Notes: generated by a model not told the origin, from the sequence alone. Counted from the stretch's first letter, positions 50,201 to 57,610 are shown. The stretch: 64,000 bases of DNA from Echinometra lucunter (GCA_029962745.1 CM057153.1:7293186-7357185); one strand, 5' to 3'. Program-made: numbers and translations.

Positions 50201-51109
50201 TACTTTTTTTAAAAGTCAGTTTGTGCAATGTACCATTTCCAAGGCTTTGTTTTCCAAAATTTCTCCAAGTCTGTACTGCTTTTACCTCTTAGATAATTAA
50301 ACCCATTGAATACTAAAAGCCTGAGATAACTTGTGATAGGATCTATGGAAGATGTGTGTTATACAGAAGTCAAATCGCACTCAACGGGTTAAAATGTGAA
50401 CTAGTATTGTTACTATAAGCTATACTGTATAAGCATAGGAAATACTATCGATTTAGGTAAAGCAAACACCATGTAGATAACACCTGCTTCACTAGCCCTG
50501 GGCAACAAGATAGTCAGCCTAGCATGTAATTCACAATAATCACTCACTGGCAAAATTGGGCAAGCAAAACCTCCTTTTCCTCAACTAGTTTTATTTCATT
50601 GCCAAATGTGATTGACAAATGCAATCAAATGTCCACTAAGAGGACATGCTTAGCCCGGCACCTGTACGTTAAGTACTGCATTAGGGCATTAAAAAATGAG
50701 GGATGAGGGTGATCACCCTCAAACTACACCTAACGGACTGACTGAAATAATAAGCCTGAGTACTTCCTTCTTTGTTTGGATTATTGAATCCAGAGCTTTC
50801 AGCTCTTTTATTTAATATCATGGTACATTAAATAGGGATGCCATGCTTTGCTTAGTGGTTTGAATCTTGCAGATGTTTTGAAAAACTTCACCTACATTTG
50901 CAGAGAAACCATGATTTCTAGTTTACTTTTGATCTGAGGTAATGTACACCAACCATGACGCCCCCTCCCTTGTCAAAAATAAAACCCCCCAAAAGAGAAC
51001 AAGGACGGAGTGTTAATACGATAGGCCAATCTGTTATCACATTACCTGCATGAAGATAAGTCTTCATCCTCACCACTGCACCGTCACTGCGGTAGTAACT
51101 AGGGATCAT
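13359..51109 (-). CDS. NR1-type nuclear hormone receptor, whole gene (seven coding exons, 944 aa)
   Basis: Joining 51046-51109, 45267-45355, 35201-35342, 15814-17621, 15238-15486, 14124-14337 and 13359-13627 on the minus strand gives 2835 nt with every intron GT-AG and all phases compatible. Domains: A/B region 1-29; two C4 zinc fingers 30-50 and 66-85 with P-box EGCKG; C-terminal extension 96-110; hinge about 111-647; ligand-binding domain about 648-935; AF-2 helix LHAEIF at 928-933. Nuclear receptors bind hormone-response elements in DNA and switch transcription through co-regulators in the nucleus. The LBD resembles Rev-erb/E75/E78 (NR1D/NR1E), while the DNA-binding domain is divergent, so I assign only subfamily NR1. 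The ligand is unknown. The hinge is unusually long. Introns range from 0.3 to 17.6 kb. Confidence 0.92.
14124..14337 (-). CDS. Receptor exon 6: LBD middle helices
   Basis: Residues 785-855 plus the first base of D856. The acceptor is 'gatag' before the valine codon at 14337 and the donor is at 14123. The exon begins [11 protein letters not shown], aligning with Rev-erb 'VLMVRFASLFD' directly after the conserved 'FE' junction. Later comes '[29 protein letters not shown]', split here in text only, matching the Rev-erb 'MFEFSEKLNALQLSDEEMSLFTAVV' region. The intron positions on both sides are the ones commonly seen in NR1 genes. Confidence 0.95.
15022..15200 (+). mobile_element. SINE in intron 5, copy B
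   Basis: Contains 'gggttcaaatccc' (B-box) and the 'ctttggcaagac' body, with an ATTATCATTATTATTA tail ending about 38 bases from the splice donor at 15237. It is antisense to the receptor. The site is shared with copy A, which carries about ten extra bases after the B-box region. Confidence 0.65.
15238..15486 (-). CDS. Receptor exon 5: LBD signature
   Basis: Residues 702-784, 83 whole codons, phase 0 at both ends. Acceptor 'ctgctgcag' is preceded by a good polypyrimidine tract; the donor is 'gag|gtaaga'. It encodes '[20 protein letters not shown]', then '[20 protein letters not shown]', which is the nuclear-receptor LBD signature of helices 3-5, and includes the helix 3 lysine of the co-activator charge clamp. 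The closest pattern I recall is Rev-erb 'IPGFRDLSQHDQVTLLKAG'. A Cys-Pro-rich loop ([10 protein letters not shown]) precedes helix 3. Confidence 0.95.
15814..17621 (-). CDS. Receptor exon 4: DBD extension, giant hinge and LBD helix 1
   Basis: One 1808-nt exon, residues G99 (split) to 701. It starts [11 protein letters not shown], completing the DNA-binding extension. A Gly/Met/Pro tract (about 149-207) follows, then IIKQE (Lys 228, a SUMO-type site) and RRSSV (260-264, a PKA-type site). Next come an acidic stretch (about 423-437), a basic MKRRKS (459-464, possible nuclear localisation signal and kinase site), long Ser/Pro-rich disorder, and FIKEEP (Lys 623, perfect SUMO consensus). From about 648 on it encodes '[20 protein letters not shown]' and '[18 protein letters not shown]', the first helix of the ligand-binding domain. 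The exon is open throughout. Acceptor 'ctattgcag', donor 'agg|gtgagt'. Confidence 0.95.
18812..18844. repeat. GA microsatellite
   Basis: Uninterrupted (GA)n of about 33 bases within intron 3. Confidence 0.9.
19030..19300. repeat. GA-rich purine tract, about 270 bp
   Basis: Almost pure A/G on the plus strand, with long (GA)n sections at 19205-19290. The open frames it creates on both strands (Arg/Glu-rich or Ser/Leu-rich) are by-products of the repeat. Confidence 0.9.
19464..20575 (+). repeat. Old direct duplication (two diverged arms)
   Basis: The arms are about 19464-19620 and 20398-20575. Shared anchors in the same order: 'tgaccagtaat', then 'taaattggatgtgaaaac', then a 'tcatt...ttcatttt' segment, about 925-935 bp apart. 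The rest is strongly diverged, so this is an ancient tandem duplication or two copies of an old repeat. Confidence 0.45.
22075..22480 (+). mobile_element. piggyBac-like MITE, one end decayed
   Basis: Begins TTAACCCATTCGTGACA and matches 43025-43441 in inverted orientation over its whole length of about 400 bp. The far end, which should read GTCATGAATGGGTTAA, has decayed to 'gtcatttgttgtaatg'. The TTAA target site and the CCC start point to the piggyBac superfamily. No transposase is encoded. Confidence 0.7.
22586..22728. mobile_element. Short foldback MITE, 143 bp
   Basis: The two ends are inverted copies: CTGGGGAGCATTTCATGAA ... TTCATGAAATGCTCCCCAG. The inner arms 'tgtcttgtcagtgatt' and 'aatcactgacaagaca' extend the match to about 36 bases. 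No coding capacity. Confidence 0.85.
24540..24588 (+). repeat. 16-bp tandem repeat, three units
   Basis: Three consecutive copies of TCAATGCCTGTACTTT, the last with one C-to-T change. Confidence 0.8.
24808..25094 (+). mobile_element. tRNA-derived SINE running into the second gap
   Basis: A-box-like 'tgtagtggttc', B-box 'gagttcgaatcc', body 'ctttggcaagac', and the 3' end 'gctatataaat' followed by a (TCC)n tail that enters the 500-N gap at 25095. Head and tail style match echinoderm SINEs as I know them. The tail microsatellite is the likely cause of the assembly break. Confidence 0.75.
25095..25594. other. Assembly gap, exactly 500 N
   Basis: Fixed-length placeholder following the (TCC)n tail of a SINE. 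The true gap length is unknown. Confidence 0.99.
26535..27327. mobile_element. Nonautonomous DNA transposon, 793 bp
   Basis: Starts CAGAGCTGCCAA and ends TTGGCAGCTCTG, with the inverted match continuing imperfectly through 'aaaatcctatt'/'aataggat'. Both ends are flanked by CTATAC (26529-26534 and 27328-27333), a six-base target duplication. The CAG...CTG ends suggest hAT, whose target duplications are normally eight bases, so the superfamily is open. No transposase frame. Confidence 0.8.
27411..27626. mobile_element. Foldback MITE, about 215 bp
   Basis: Inverted ends of about 25 bases: 'ggggtgtgtttcacaaagag' ... 'ctctttgtgaacccccc', with 'ttaagtt'/'aacttaa' continuing inward. The interior is unrelated unique sequence. 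Confidence 0.8.
28100..28912. repeat. 12-bp minisatellite, about 0.8 kb
   Basis: More than sixty tandem copies of a unit like GAGATTGAGAAA, with recurrent variants (GAGAATGAGAAA, GATTGAGCAA, TATGAAAGAGATTGAG). Because the unit is a multiple of three, it leaves open frames on both strands, reading EIEK repeats, RLRK repeats, or FSIS on the minus strand. These are artefacts, since nothing flanking looks coding. Confidence 0.95.
29560..29808 (+). mobile_element. Possible retroelement 3' end
   Basis: An open stretch followed by 'gaggattggggaatt', an A run and (AATC)4. A tail of short tandem units is how several LINE families end. The body is not recognisable, so this is tentative. Confidence 0.35.
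31418..31500 (-). mobile_element. Short LINE 3' tail fragment
   Basis: On the minus strand it reads '...gacaaaataaatgaaatgaaatt' followed by TAGAT repeats, the same tail type as the LINE remnant at 52420-53608. Only the tail is left. Confidence 0.4.
32700..33276. mobile_element. Foldback DNA element, 577 bp, long imperfect arms
   Basis: Ends AAAGGAGAATGCAACCCAG ... GGGTTGTATTCTCCTTT. The arms continue for about 160-190 bp, for example 'aacagtgaaaatttgag' paired with 'ctcaaaatttcagtgttt', 'ggatccttgaattg' with 'caactcaaggatcc', and 'gtggacaactctccattcat' with 'atgaattgagagttgtccac'. The long minus-strand open frame inside it is a hairpin artefact. Confidence 0.8.
34908..34934. repeat. 27-base G homopolymer
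   Basis: One of several long G or C tracts in the introns; others are C at 29375-29389, G at 32099-32116, C at 34551-34566 and C at 44785-44802. Confidence 0.95.
35201..35342 (-). CDS. Receptor exon 3: second zinc finger
   Basis: Residues 52-98 plus the first base of G99. Acceptor 'gattacag|ggc', donor 'gatg|gtgagt'. It encodes [15 protein letters not shown], then SNNGQC and [18 protein letters not shown], then LGVGMSKD. The four zinc cysteines are 66, 72, 82 and 85 with canonical C-x5-C-x9-C-x2-C spacing; the D-box is SNNGQ. The upstream intron carries repeated copies of the acceptor region of this exon. Confidence 0.97.
35343..35970 (-). repeat. Tandem array of degenerate copies of the exon 3 boundary
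   Basis: About five units of 97-137 bp stand directly next to exon 3. Each contains a version of the plus-strand string 'ctgaaaaagccctgtaatca', which at 35331-35350 is the real acceptor plus first codons. The repeated 'ccctgtaatcaag' block is at 35341 (real), 35438, about 35539 (decayed), 35642, about 35739 (decayed) and about 35876 (decayed). Each block is preceded by a diverged copy of the exon interior ('catgctgggtgaga...') and followed by 'aatgatttgtttat...actggtttgaatag'. At least two units (35438, 35642) keep a TTACAG acceptor on the minus strand. Confidence 0.8.
36178..36230. repeat. GA microsatellite
   Basis: (GA)n followed by a short G run. Confidence 0.9.
36880..37200 (-). promoter_or_regulatory. 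CpG-containing, GC-richer island in intron 2 (candidate alternative promoter or enhancer)
   Basis: Base composition changes sharply from the AT-rich intron, with many CpG (for example 'cccgcgcttg', 'ttggccgcgac', 'attcgacgtgac') and no repeat hallmark. It stands about 1.5 kb upstream of exon 3. If it is a minus-strand promoter, the transcript would lack exon 2 and thus the first zinc finger. This is inference from composition and position only. Confidence 0.3.
38160..38250. repeat. GA/GAAA microsatellite
   Basis: (GAAAGA)n then an uninterrupted (GA)n of about 50 bases. Confidence 0.9.
40370..40680. mobile_element. MITE with long imperfect inverted ends, about 310 bp
   Basis: Left end 'aggcccctaaagctccgcc ... 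ccaacctaagcaccc'; right end, reversed, 'aggccccgcctctttcgg ... tcaacctaagcaccc'. The arms pair over about 55-60 bases with mismatches. Confidence 0.7.
41137..41382. mobile_element. MITE with about 43-bp inverted ends, 246 bp
   Basis: ATCTTTATGTCGTTGTGC ... GCACAACGACATAAAGAT, extended inward by 'acgcgtccagaacgcaaaat'/'attttgcgttctggacgtgt'. High identity of the two arms suggests recent activity. Confidence 0.85.
43025..43441. mobile_element. piggyBac-like MITE, intact ends
   Basis: TTAA (43025-43028) then CCCATTCATGACAG, and at the other end CTGTCACGAATGGG then TTAA (43438-43441). The TTAA duplication and CCC...GGG termini are piggyBac hallmarks. The 409-bp interior matches the inverted copy at 22075-22480. 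Nonautonomous. Confidence 0.85.
44455..44720 (+). repeat. Imperfect local direct duplication
   Basis: 'ccatattcagattgattca' with the following ~90 bp occurs near 44465 and again near 44628. A related 'tttttgtat...aatgaaaagg' string occurs near 44585 and 44868. Confidence 0.55.
45001..45095. mobile_element. Small TTAA MITE, copy 1 (95 bp)
   Basis: TTAACCTGTTGAACGCTAAG ... TATTCAATGGATTAA. Homologous to 45962-46053 and 50297-50392; shared core 'gggactatgg'/'ggatctatgg' and 'gttatactgaa'. Confidence 0.75.
45267..45355 (-). CDS. Receptor exon 2: first zinc finger and P-box
   Basis: Residues 23-51, completing the split codon D22. Acceptor 'gttacag|at', donor 'caag|gtaaga'. It encodes [21 protein letters not shown] and IHSCEGCK. 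Zinc cysteines are 30, 33, 47 and 50 (C-x2-C-x13-C-x2-C), and the P-box EGCK(G) is the type that reads AGGTCA half-sites. [12 protein letters not shown] is closest to NR1 receptors such as Rev-erb and PPAR. The intron after the P-box lysine is the classical site. Confidence 0.97.
45962..46053. mobile_element. Small TTAA MITE, copy 2 (92 bp)
   Basis: TCAACCTGTGTAACACTAAG ... CTCAGGGGGTTAA. One target site is mutated to TCAA. Same family as 45001-45095. Confidence 0.75.
47023..47211. mobile_element. Short hAT-like element in a TA repeat, 189 bp
   Basis: Starts CAGGGAAAAAAT and ends ATTTTTTCCCTG, flanked on both sides by ATATATAT, which fits an eight-base duplication but is uninformative inside (TA)n. 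GC-rich interior ('gcgtttcgggggcaaattcg'). Confidence 0.65.
47212..47242. repeat. TA microsatellite
   Basis: Uninterrupted (AT)n of about 30 bases. Confidence 0.95.
48966..49012 (-). mobile_element. SINE 3' tail fragment
   Basis: Reverse complement reads 'aaggtgcgctatgtaagtg' followed by a (TTA)n tail, the SINE end type seen at 24808-25094. Confidence 0.5.
49562..49900. mobile_element. Long-hairpin MITE, 339 bp
   Basis: AAAGGCCAAGTCCACAGCAA ... TTGCTGTGGACTTGGCCTTT. The arms pair over nearly the whole length (about 160 bp each) around a short loop near 49725-49740 ('attcagtgagttgaat'). Confidence 0.85.
50297..50392. mobile_element. Small TTAA MITE, copy 3 (96 bp)
   Basis: TTAAACCCATTGAATACTAA ... 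CACTCAACGGGTTAA. Third copy of the family at 45001 and 45962. Confidence 0.75.
51046..51109 (-). CDS. Proposed receptor exon 1: start codon and short A/B region
   Basis: Encodes [15 protein letters not shown] then KTYLHA and the first base of D22; the donor is 'gcag|gtaatg' in phase 1. The phase fits exon 2 exactly, giving ...[15 protein letters not shown] across the junction. In the same frame a TGA lies two codons before the first ATG (51107-51109), supporting a start here. M15 (agg ATG a, purine at -3) has the better initiation context and could be the true start. The choice rests on phase, donor and position, not homology; another 5' exon could exist. Confidence 0.6.
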
Positions 51110-52300
51110 CGATCAAAGGCTACGGGATGACAATCCTTACAAAACTTATTCCGCACGTGTCTTAGAATCCCCCCGAGGCAAGAAGCTTTTTCCCCCTTCT
51201 CTTTTCCTCTCTACGCCTATTCAGAGCTCCCAGGTCATAATCTCACACACTAGAAAGGGAACATTCCTGCTGACACTCGACAAAGCAATGATGAATCCCT
51301 GATGGAAAGCGCAAAGGGGAAGTGGAATGATGCCACTTCGACATGCACAAGAAGACAACAACCAAGGGGGTTTTCTCAGACAGGACGTTTCTTGAAAGAC
51401 TGCTTTTGTTTACGACACCGAGGTTATGTCACACACACATACTACTCCACGTGGAATACAGGACACAGGCACCTTTCCTAGTAGATGAGAATAACACCGC
51501 TGGAGTGATCCATTCTCATAATCAACTGGGAATTAATCCATTTGTTTCACCGAGCTACAGGTACTGCTGGTATATCGGCATCCCTCATAGCTAGCTCATC
51601 GGTGGCGGCGGTTGCGTAGCACTGCCAGGGACAAATGCTGAATGAAAGATCCCAACACAATGACCTTGAGAATGAATACTGGGTATATCCGAGTGTTGAT
51701 GGAAGCGGTCATAGATTAGGGGAAAATCCTGTGTTACGAAAGTATAGTGTCAGTGCTGGTGAGAGCATGACTATGAGAAAGAGTGAGAGAAAAAGGGAGA
51801 GAGAGGGAGGGAAGCAGCTAGAGCCCTAGGGAGAATGAAAGAATGAGAGAGAAAGAGAGAGGGAGGGCAGGAGAAAGAGACAGAGAATAGGAAAGAGAAA
51901 GAGGGAAGGACAGAGAGAGATAGAGAGAAAGAAAATATCTGGGAAGCAGTAAAGTTATGTATGGATAGAAAGAAGGAAAGAATCCCACTCGTGCATGACA
52001 AAGTTCAGTGGCTGACTATATACTTCCAATATTCACATACCCTGCCATACACACTTGCTAAAAAGGATTTGAGCGAGGAGGTGAGAGAGGAACGAGGGGG
52101 AGAGAGAGGCCAAAAGTGTCGTTGGATGACCGATGACTGAAAAGGGGGCTCATAGTACGCTGGCTGCTGCTGCGGCAGACGAGTGGGGCGTACGCTTGGG
52201 TAGTTGCGTGGGGGAAACTTCACGTGGAGTGTATTATCACGTTTGTCTCTCACAACCAACACTGGCATGGCAGTGGCTGGGTTGTTGCACTTGTTATTTC
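51110..52300 (-). promoter_or_regulatory. Putative promoter region with three CACGTG E-boxes
   Basis: Directly upstream of the proposed first exon on the minus strand, and richer in G+C and CpG than its surroundings. Palindromic CACGTG occurs at 51154-51159, 51448-51453 and 52221-52226. This is the high-affinity bHLH site (CLOCK-BMAL, Myc, USF). Transcription start and TATA element could not be fixed. A GA-rich microsatellite-like tract lies at 51770-51930. Confidence 0.4.
51770..51935. repeat. GA-rich purine tract
   Basis: Mostly A/G on the plus strand; produces Ser/Phe-rich minus-strand open frames without meaning. Confidence 0.85.
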
Positions 52301-52419
52301 ATGTCATTTGCAAGGCCATTCCAGTTCAAGGTTAGGCTTCTTGCTACAGACTCATAATACCATCTCTTCTTCCTCTTTCATGGCATTACATTTCTTTTGA
52401 GAATGCCCTGGTCAAAGCA

Positions 52420-53608
52420 AATTATTAGTGGTTAGATCATGGGTGGACTTACATGAGCATACTTTATATTTCACATATATATGCCTACTATCAATTTCAT
52501 TTAAGTTCAAGATAGTAAATACTGAACTCGGATGTATTCATGAATGGATCTGTTGTAACAAACTTTCTTTAAATGTTGGAAAAACCCAGTGCATGCTTTT
52601 TAGCATATCAATTTCAGCTCTACCCAGGAACGTCTTTCTTAATAATACTTTAATAATTGTCGATGCAACGAAATTTCTTGGTCTATTTATAGACAACAAA
52701 TTTTCATAGAAGCTGCATATCACGTATTTATGCAAACTATTATGCAGAAATGTTGGCATCATAAACAAACTAAAAACTTTTTTTCCTCCAAACATATTAC
52801 TAAATTTGTACAATACTCTTATTCTTCCTTATTTGAATTATGGGATATTACTACTTACACAAAAAAGGATAATGAGAATCATTTGTCATAAACACTGATT
52901 AGCTCACTCAGATCAGTTGTTCTTCTCCAATAAAGTTTCAAAAATACAAGATTTACACACTCTTTGCCTGGGCTGCTTCATGTTTGAACTAAATCAAGGA
53001 GAGTTGCCAACTTCTTTAAGTTTACTGTTTTAAGAAATGAGAATTTGTACAGCTACTCCACCAGATTATCATCATCTTTCCACCTCCCAAAGCTAAGAAC
53101 TTTTTACAAACAGAAGACTATTGTTTACACGGGTCCCTATTTTTGGAATTCTCTTGACGAATCTTTAAAACTGACACCAAGCTTATTTTCGTTCAAACAT
53201 AAACTTAAGATTATACAAATAAATAGCTACAATGTTACACTATGATTTTCCTGCAGGAGGCTGTCCAATGTCCCATCCTTGTGCTTGTGTTGTTTTGATG
53301 TACTTGTCCCGTTTTGTGTGGTCCTGTATCGTCCGTCTTGTTTGTATCTTTTTATGCCTTTTCATTAATTAATGATACTGTAATATTCATGTTGGGGAAC
53401 CTGAATTACAAGCTCCGCTTTCCCCACAATACAGCTAGCATTTAAGTTACTCTTCCTTTTAAAATTCATAAATACATATATCTGTATACCAGACCTATAT
53501 CAACTATTGCAATGTTTTTAATTGTTGATCTATGTTATGCTCACACTGCTTTTGTGAAATGATTTATTTATGCTGTCATTGTGGAAATAAATGAAATGAA
53601 ATGAAGAT
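52420..53608 (+). mobile_element. Decayed non-LTR retrotransposon, 3' end (CR1/L2/Jockey-like)
   Basis: Fragments of the C-terminal reverse-transcriptase region are readable in order through frameshifts and stops: 'WICCNKLSLNVGKTQCMLF', 'FLGLFIDNKFS', 'LYNTLILPYLNYG', 'QKRIMRIICHKH', and 'YTGPYFWNSLDESLK' ending in a stop at 53245. These are the familiar conserved blocks after the RT catalytic core. The 3' UTR has a 'ggggaacctgaattacaagc...tccccac' stem and the end is an (ATGAA)n tail. 5'-truncated, as is usual for LINEs. Confidence 0.85.
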
Positions 53609-53827
53609 TATGTTATTTAACAAAAATCATCCAAATGAAGCAGTCTGCCTGAATAGCAATCGTGGTCTATAAATTATGTCTATATCCTTTAATAATTCAT
53701 CCAAATATATTTGTTTCTAGACCCTTTTCATAATTTTTATCTGAATTTTCTCCTTTTGTGCCATGATGAGCCTCAAGTTTACTGTTTTCCAATGTTCTCA
53801 GTCTTTTCCCATCTACTGCCTAGTAAC

Positions 53828-53908
53828 TTAACCCAATGGCTCCTGAATTCTCTAATTCCCTTAGACTTAATACAGGGGTAAGCCAAGTTTCTGTACCCTC
53901 TGGGTTAA
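53828..53908. mobile_element. Short TTAA-flanked element, 81 bp
   Basis: TTAACCCAATGGCTCC ... GTACCCTCTGGGTTAA; only the outer CCC/GGG and TTAA are clearly inverted. Probably a further piggyBac-type MITE, different from the 95-bp family. Confidence 0.5.
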
Positions 53909-54088
53909 AGTAATTCCATTTGTTTGCAGAGTGTAGGTAATGTTCCATGCTGCTGAAAAGGAACACAGATATACACACCTCAACATTTTGCCCAAACATC
54001 AGGAACCTCATGAATATATGTGATAATGCACATCTTGGGCTGATGACTCTGAAAGAAGGCAACACCCTCCGCCTTCTCTCCCTCTATC

Positions 54089-54577
54089 TTAAAGGGGGTA
54101 CCCAATGCTGAAACAATGTTAGCTCATTTGAAAGAGCATGATTTCATTAGCAGAAAATCATCTGCCTAAAGTTTTTTTAAAAGTCGTGTTGCCAAGGAAA
54201 CCCCCAAATGTAGTAAGATTTCAGGATATTTTTGACCCCTCAGCTGTGACCCAGTTTCAACTGGGTACCCACTTTGACGTCAAAATGACGTCAAAGTGGG
54301 TACCATGTCGCGCAATTCGAGCAAAATGCGCGCAAGGTATAATACATATTGTACAGTCTAGCGCGCAGCACAACTGCAATGCGCGAAGCTGGGTACCCAC
54401 TTTGACGTCATACCTCATACTCAAATTGTTTGGCCAACTCTTGACTTTTTATGAGAAAATTAGCCAAAATGCATTGATTTTGATTGAAAATCATTAAATT
54501 TTTAATGTTATTTTTCTTAGAATTCTATTCTCGATCATATATCCCAAAAAAAATTTACCATTGTGTAATCACTTTAA
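54089..54577. mobile_element. TTAA-flanked MITE carrying CRE palindromes, 489 bp
   Basis: Ends TTAAAGGGGGTACCCAATG and, reversed, TTAAAGTGATTACACAATG. Inside, 54262-54303 is a near-perfect palindrome of 'gggtacccactttgacgtca', and the same block recurs at about 54390-54409. TGACGTCA, the cAMP-response element, thus occurs three times within about 135 bp. Confidence 0.7.
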
Positions 54578-56095
54578 GATCCAAGAATTTTAAGCACATT
54601 ATGAATGACAATTATGAAAATGGTGTATTTAACCCTCTCAAAGCAACCTTGCTGTCCTTTTAAAGTAAACTGTAAACTATATTCATAAAAGTATATTTCT
54701 CATCCTTGTATGAGCAGACATATAATGAACAGCAATACTGAAGTTCGCACTGAAATTTTACAACTGATTTGTACCATTGCATTCCAAACAAGTTTGAATT
54801 GAAAAAAAAAGCCTTTCTAGAATTCTAATTATGGTTAAATTATCATTTTATGACACTACAAGCAGAAGAAATCAGGCATAATGTTGGTACTTTGCTTCAC
54901 TGAATCAAATCATCCTTATATTATTCATTGTGCACTGAAAGCCATGTATTCTAATCGTCAAATTTAGCACTTTTTTCAATTGTTGATATAATAACAAAAA
55001 GACAATTTTTGCCAATTCAATCATTTCAATCTAATTCCTCTATCTCATATCTATCTAATACTCATAAGTGTACTAATCCACAACAGGGAAACCTAGGATT
55101 GCTACAAGCAGTGGAGCTTTAACAACTTTGTCTTTTTACACGTCATTTTTCTTGAATTTTTTGTATCATTTAGCGAATTTTTCCACTTTATGTGCCTGTC
55201 GTCATCATATCTTCCCTCTCCTTATCTGATTTTGTATCAACTGAGGGAGGTTGTCGCACTTGCTCCGCCGCCGCTTGGGTACCGGCGATAGAATTAGATT
55301 GATTTTTTCGGACAGGACGATGAAAACGCTGTCAATCTTAGAAACATAAAATGTCTAGTGGACAATGGATATGCTACTGTCAGATCTTATACCAATGCTG
55401 CTCATGGTTGGCCTTGCTTATTTGACATTTGGTTTCTTGCAGCATAGAGTACACCAAAGTTCAATGTTAAAAGTACTCTTTCAACACATATACCTGATAT
55501 TTCTTCAACAGGTTAAGTATTGCATGGTTAAGAAGACTAGCTTACAAGATTGGTTTAGCATGCTGAATGTAGAAATTGTAATTAAGGAAAAAGTAGCTCT
55601 TTAGAGTTAACACTTTGAAAATCATTTTAATTTTTATTCTATTTTAGTATTAATGGAAGCAATATGATGGACACTATTCAGTATCATTCTTGTTTTTATG
55701 TAGTGTCCCTATCCCATTTCTATGTTTGCCATTTTTATCCCTATGAACAGTCTGTATGAAATTTCACTCTTAGCGATCAAAATTCTGGAGAAAATATTGT
55801 TCGATTCAATAATATATAACAATAAATTCAGAATTATATGAATAGCCAGTCCTAACATATAAAATGCAGATTAGTTCTTGAGGAAACCAACTTACTAGTG
55901 ACAAACTTATTAACTGATGCATTTACCAATGGGTTTATACACCATGGCCAATACTACAAGGTTAAGTAGTGCATAAATGAGGTTGTTAAAATTAAGTGCT
56001 CCAGAGCTTTTTCTGAAGCATGATGGAGATGTGGTAAAAAATGGTTTCGTACTGAGCTATCTAAAGCAAAATAACCAAGATCTTGTAAATCATAA

Positions 56096-56112
56096 GGGGG
56101 GGGGGGGGAGAG
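56096..56112. repeat. Poly-G tract
   Basis: Run of G in intergenic DNA next to an A-rich stretch. Confidence 0.8.
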
Positions 56113-56528
56113 AAAAAAAGCAAGAAGAGCAAGAGAGAGTGCAACATCCTCTCTCTGTCAAGGTCAAGTTCTTATCCAAACCAAGATGGGGGTGCCCCGT
56201 AAACTAATTCACACGATCTGAGCAGAGCGCCGCATATAGTCCCCCGTACCAGTGCTAATTATCCGCCGTGTCTGTCACGTCGTGAATGAGCCAGCAAGCC
56301 CTGGGAGAACTCGTAGCAAATTGAAAAGATAAGGGAGGACGAGTGAAAGGGAGAGTTACCAACATTAGGCCAGGATAATTGGATAAGAATCATGCATGCT
56401 GCAATAATGCTACTCTCTGCAGTCACATAGCATTCTGGGAATTCAGGAAGGGGATTTCATGGGGATTCAAGGAAACGGTTGGCACCCTTGTTAGTTTTCA
56501 AGAGAAAGAATTCATTAATCTTTTGTAA

Positions 56529-57060
56529 GAACTTCACCTCACCATCCTACTATTCCTCTGCATGTATGTAGAGTAACTTTCAAGTATAAATCCATTCAAC
56601 ATCCCCGAATAGGAATTTAATAAATGCTCATAAATTCTTTTTAAAACATTCATCTGGATCTCTTTTTAAAATGGGTGATATTCTACCTTGTAATTCTACA
56701 AAATGACCCTAGTTTATGATTGCATTTTTCATGACAAGAAGAAGATGATATATCATACTGTCCCCAACTTGCAAGAAACGGAACAATTCCATTAAAACAA
56801 GATGAATATTTGTACTTTACAATTCTACGGCTTTTCATGGAATTTATTGTAAACCACCTATCAACTTTCCATACATCTTTTCAGCAGAAACTACAACTCT
56901 TTGCTAATTCAATCACATTGAATGTGAACTTCACTTCACCATCCTACTATTCCTCTGCATGTATGTAGAGTAACTTTCAAGTATAAATCCATTCAACATC
57001 CCCAAATAGGAATTTAATAAATGCTCATAAATTCTTTTTTAAACATTCATCTGGATCTCT
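56529..57060 (+). repeat. 135-bp direct repeat pair, 397 bp apart
   Basis: 56529-56663 and 56926-57060 match with only a few differences (for example 'cacctcacc'/'cacttcacc', 'ccccgaat'/'cccaaat'). Both start 'gaacttcac' and end 'catctggatctct'. Recent local duplication or two copies of an unknown repeat. Confidence 0.9.
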
Positions 57061-57610
57061 ATATATATTATATTCTATACCATTTTATCAATTACTTGCT
57101 CATTCATAATTTATCACACTTGGAAGGATGCTTTTTCATATTTTTATGTATCAACTCATCAAAATACAAATCTCAATAATTTGAACAGATTTTGCAAACT
57201 ATCCTTATGTATGAACAGTGTCATATCAATCAACTCAAAAGAAGAATTCATCATGACACGTTTTCTAGTTTAATCTCAAAATTTTCTTTGGATAGAAAGG
57301 AGATACACAAATTTGGCTTTGAAATGAGAAAAACAGCTGGGCTAGAACTTGGGGAAAATGGGGAAATCATTAAAAATATCAAAGTTTTGGAATTTTATTA
57401 CTGAGGAAGTTGAATCTCCAATGTTTCATGGATGCTCTGTACAAAATCTAGCCCTTAATCTTATAAGAAAGGAGATAAACTAAGTTTTTCTAGAAGATTT
57501 TTTTTCAGTCAACAGACTCGCTGAAAATTGCAGACAGTGCACGTGAGCAAGCGTATACCGCTAGGCCATGCTCCTAGGTACACGAGACTTTTTTGAGGGT
57601 TGCTCCAGGG

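Larger units (their letters stand above)
45356..51045 (-). other. Intron 1 (5.7 kb)
   Basis: Joins the proposed first coding exon to the first zinc-finger exon. It contains two small TTAA elements (45962-46053, 50297-50392; a third copy lies in intron 2), a hAT-like element inside a TA repeat (47023-47211), a long hairpin MITE (49562-49900) and a SINE tail (48966-49012). No exon was recognised inside. Confidence 0.65.

Noticed and set aside
55365..55604. 79-residue hydrophobic open frame
   Set aside because: No family recognised, in-frame only over 240 bases, and a neighbouring frame looks equally plausible; left unassigned.
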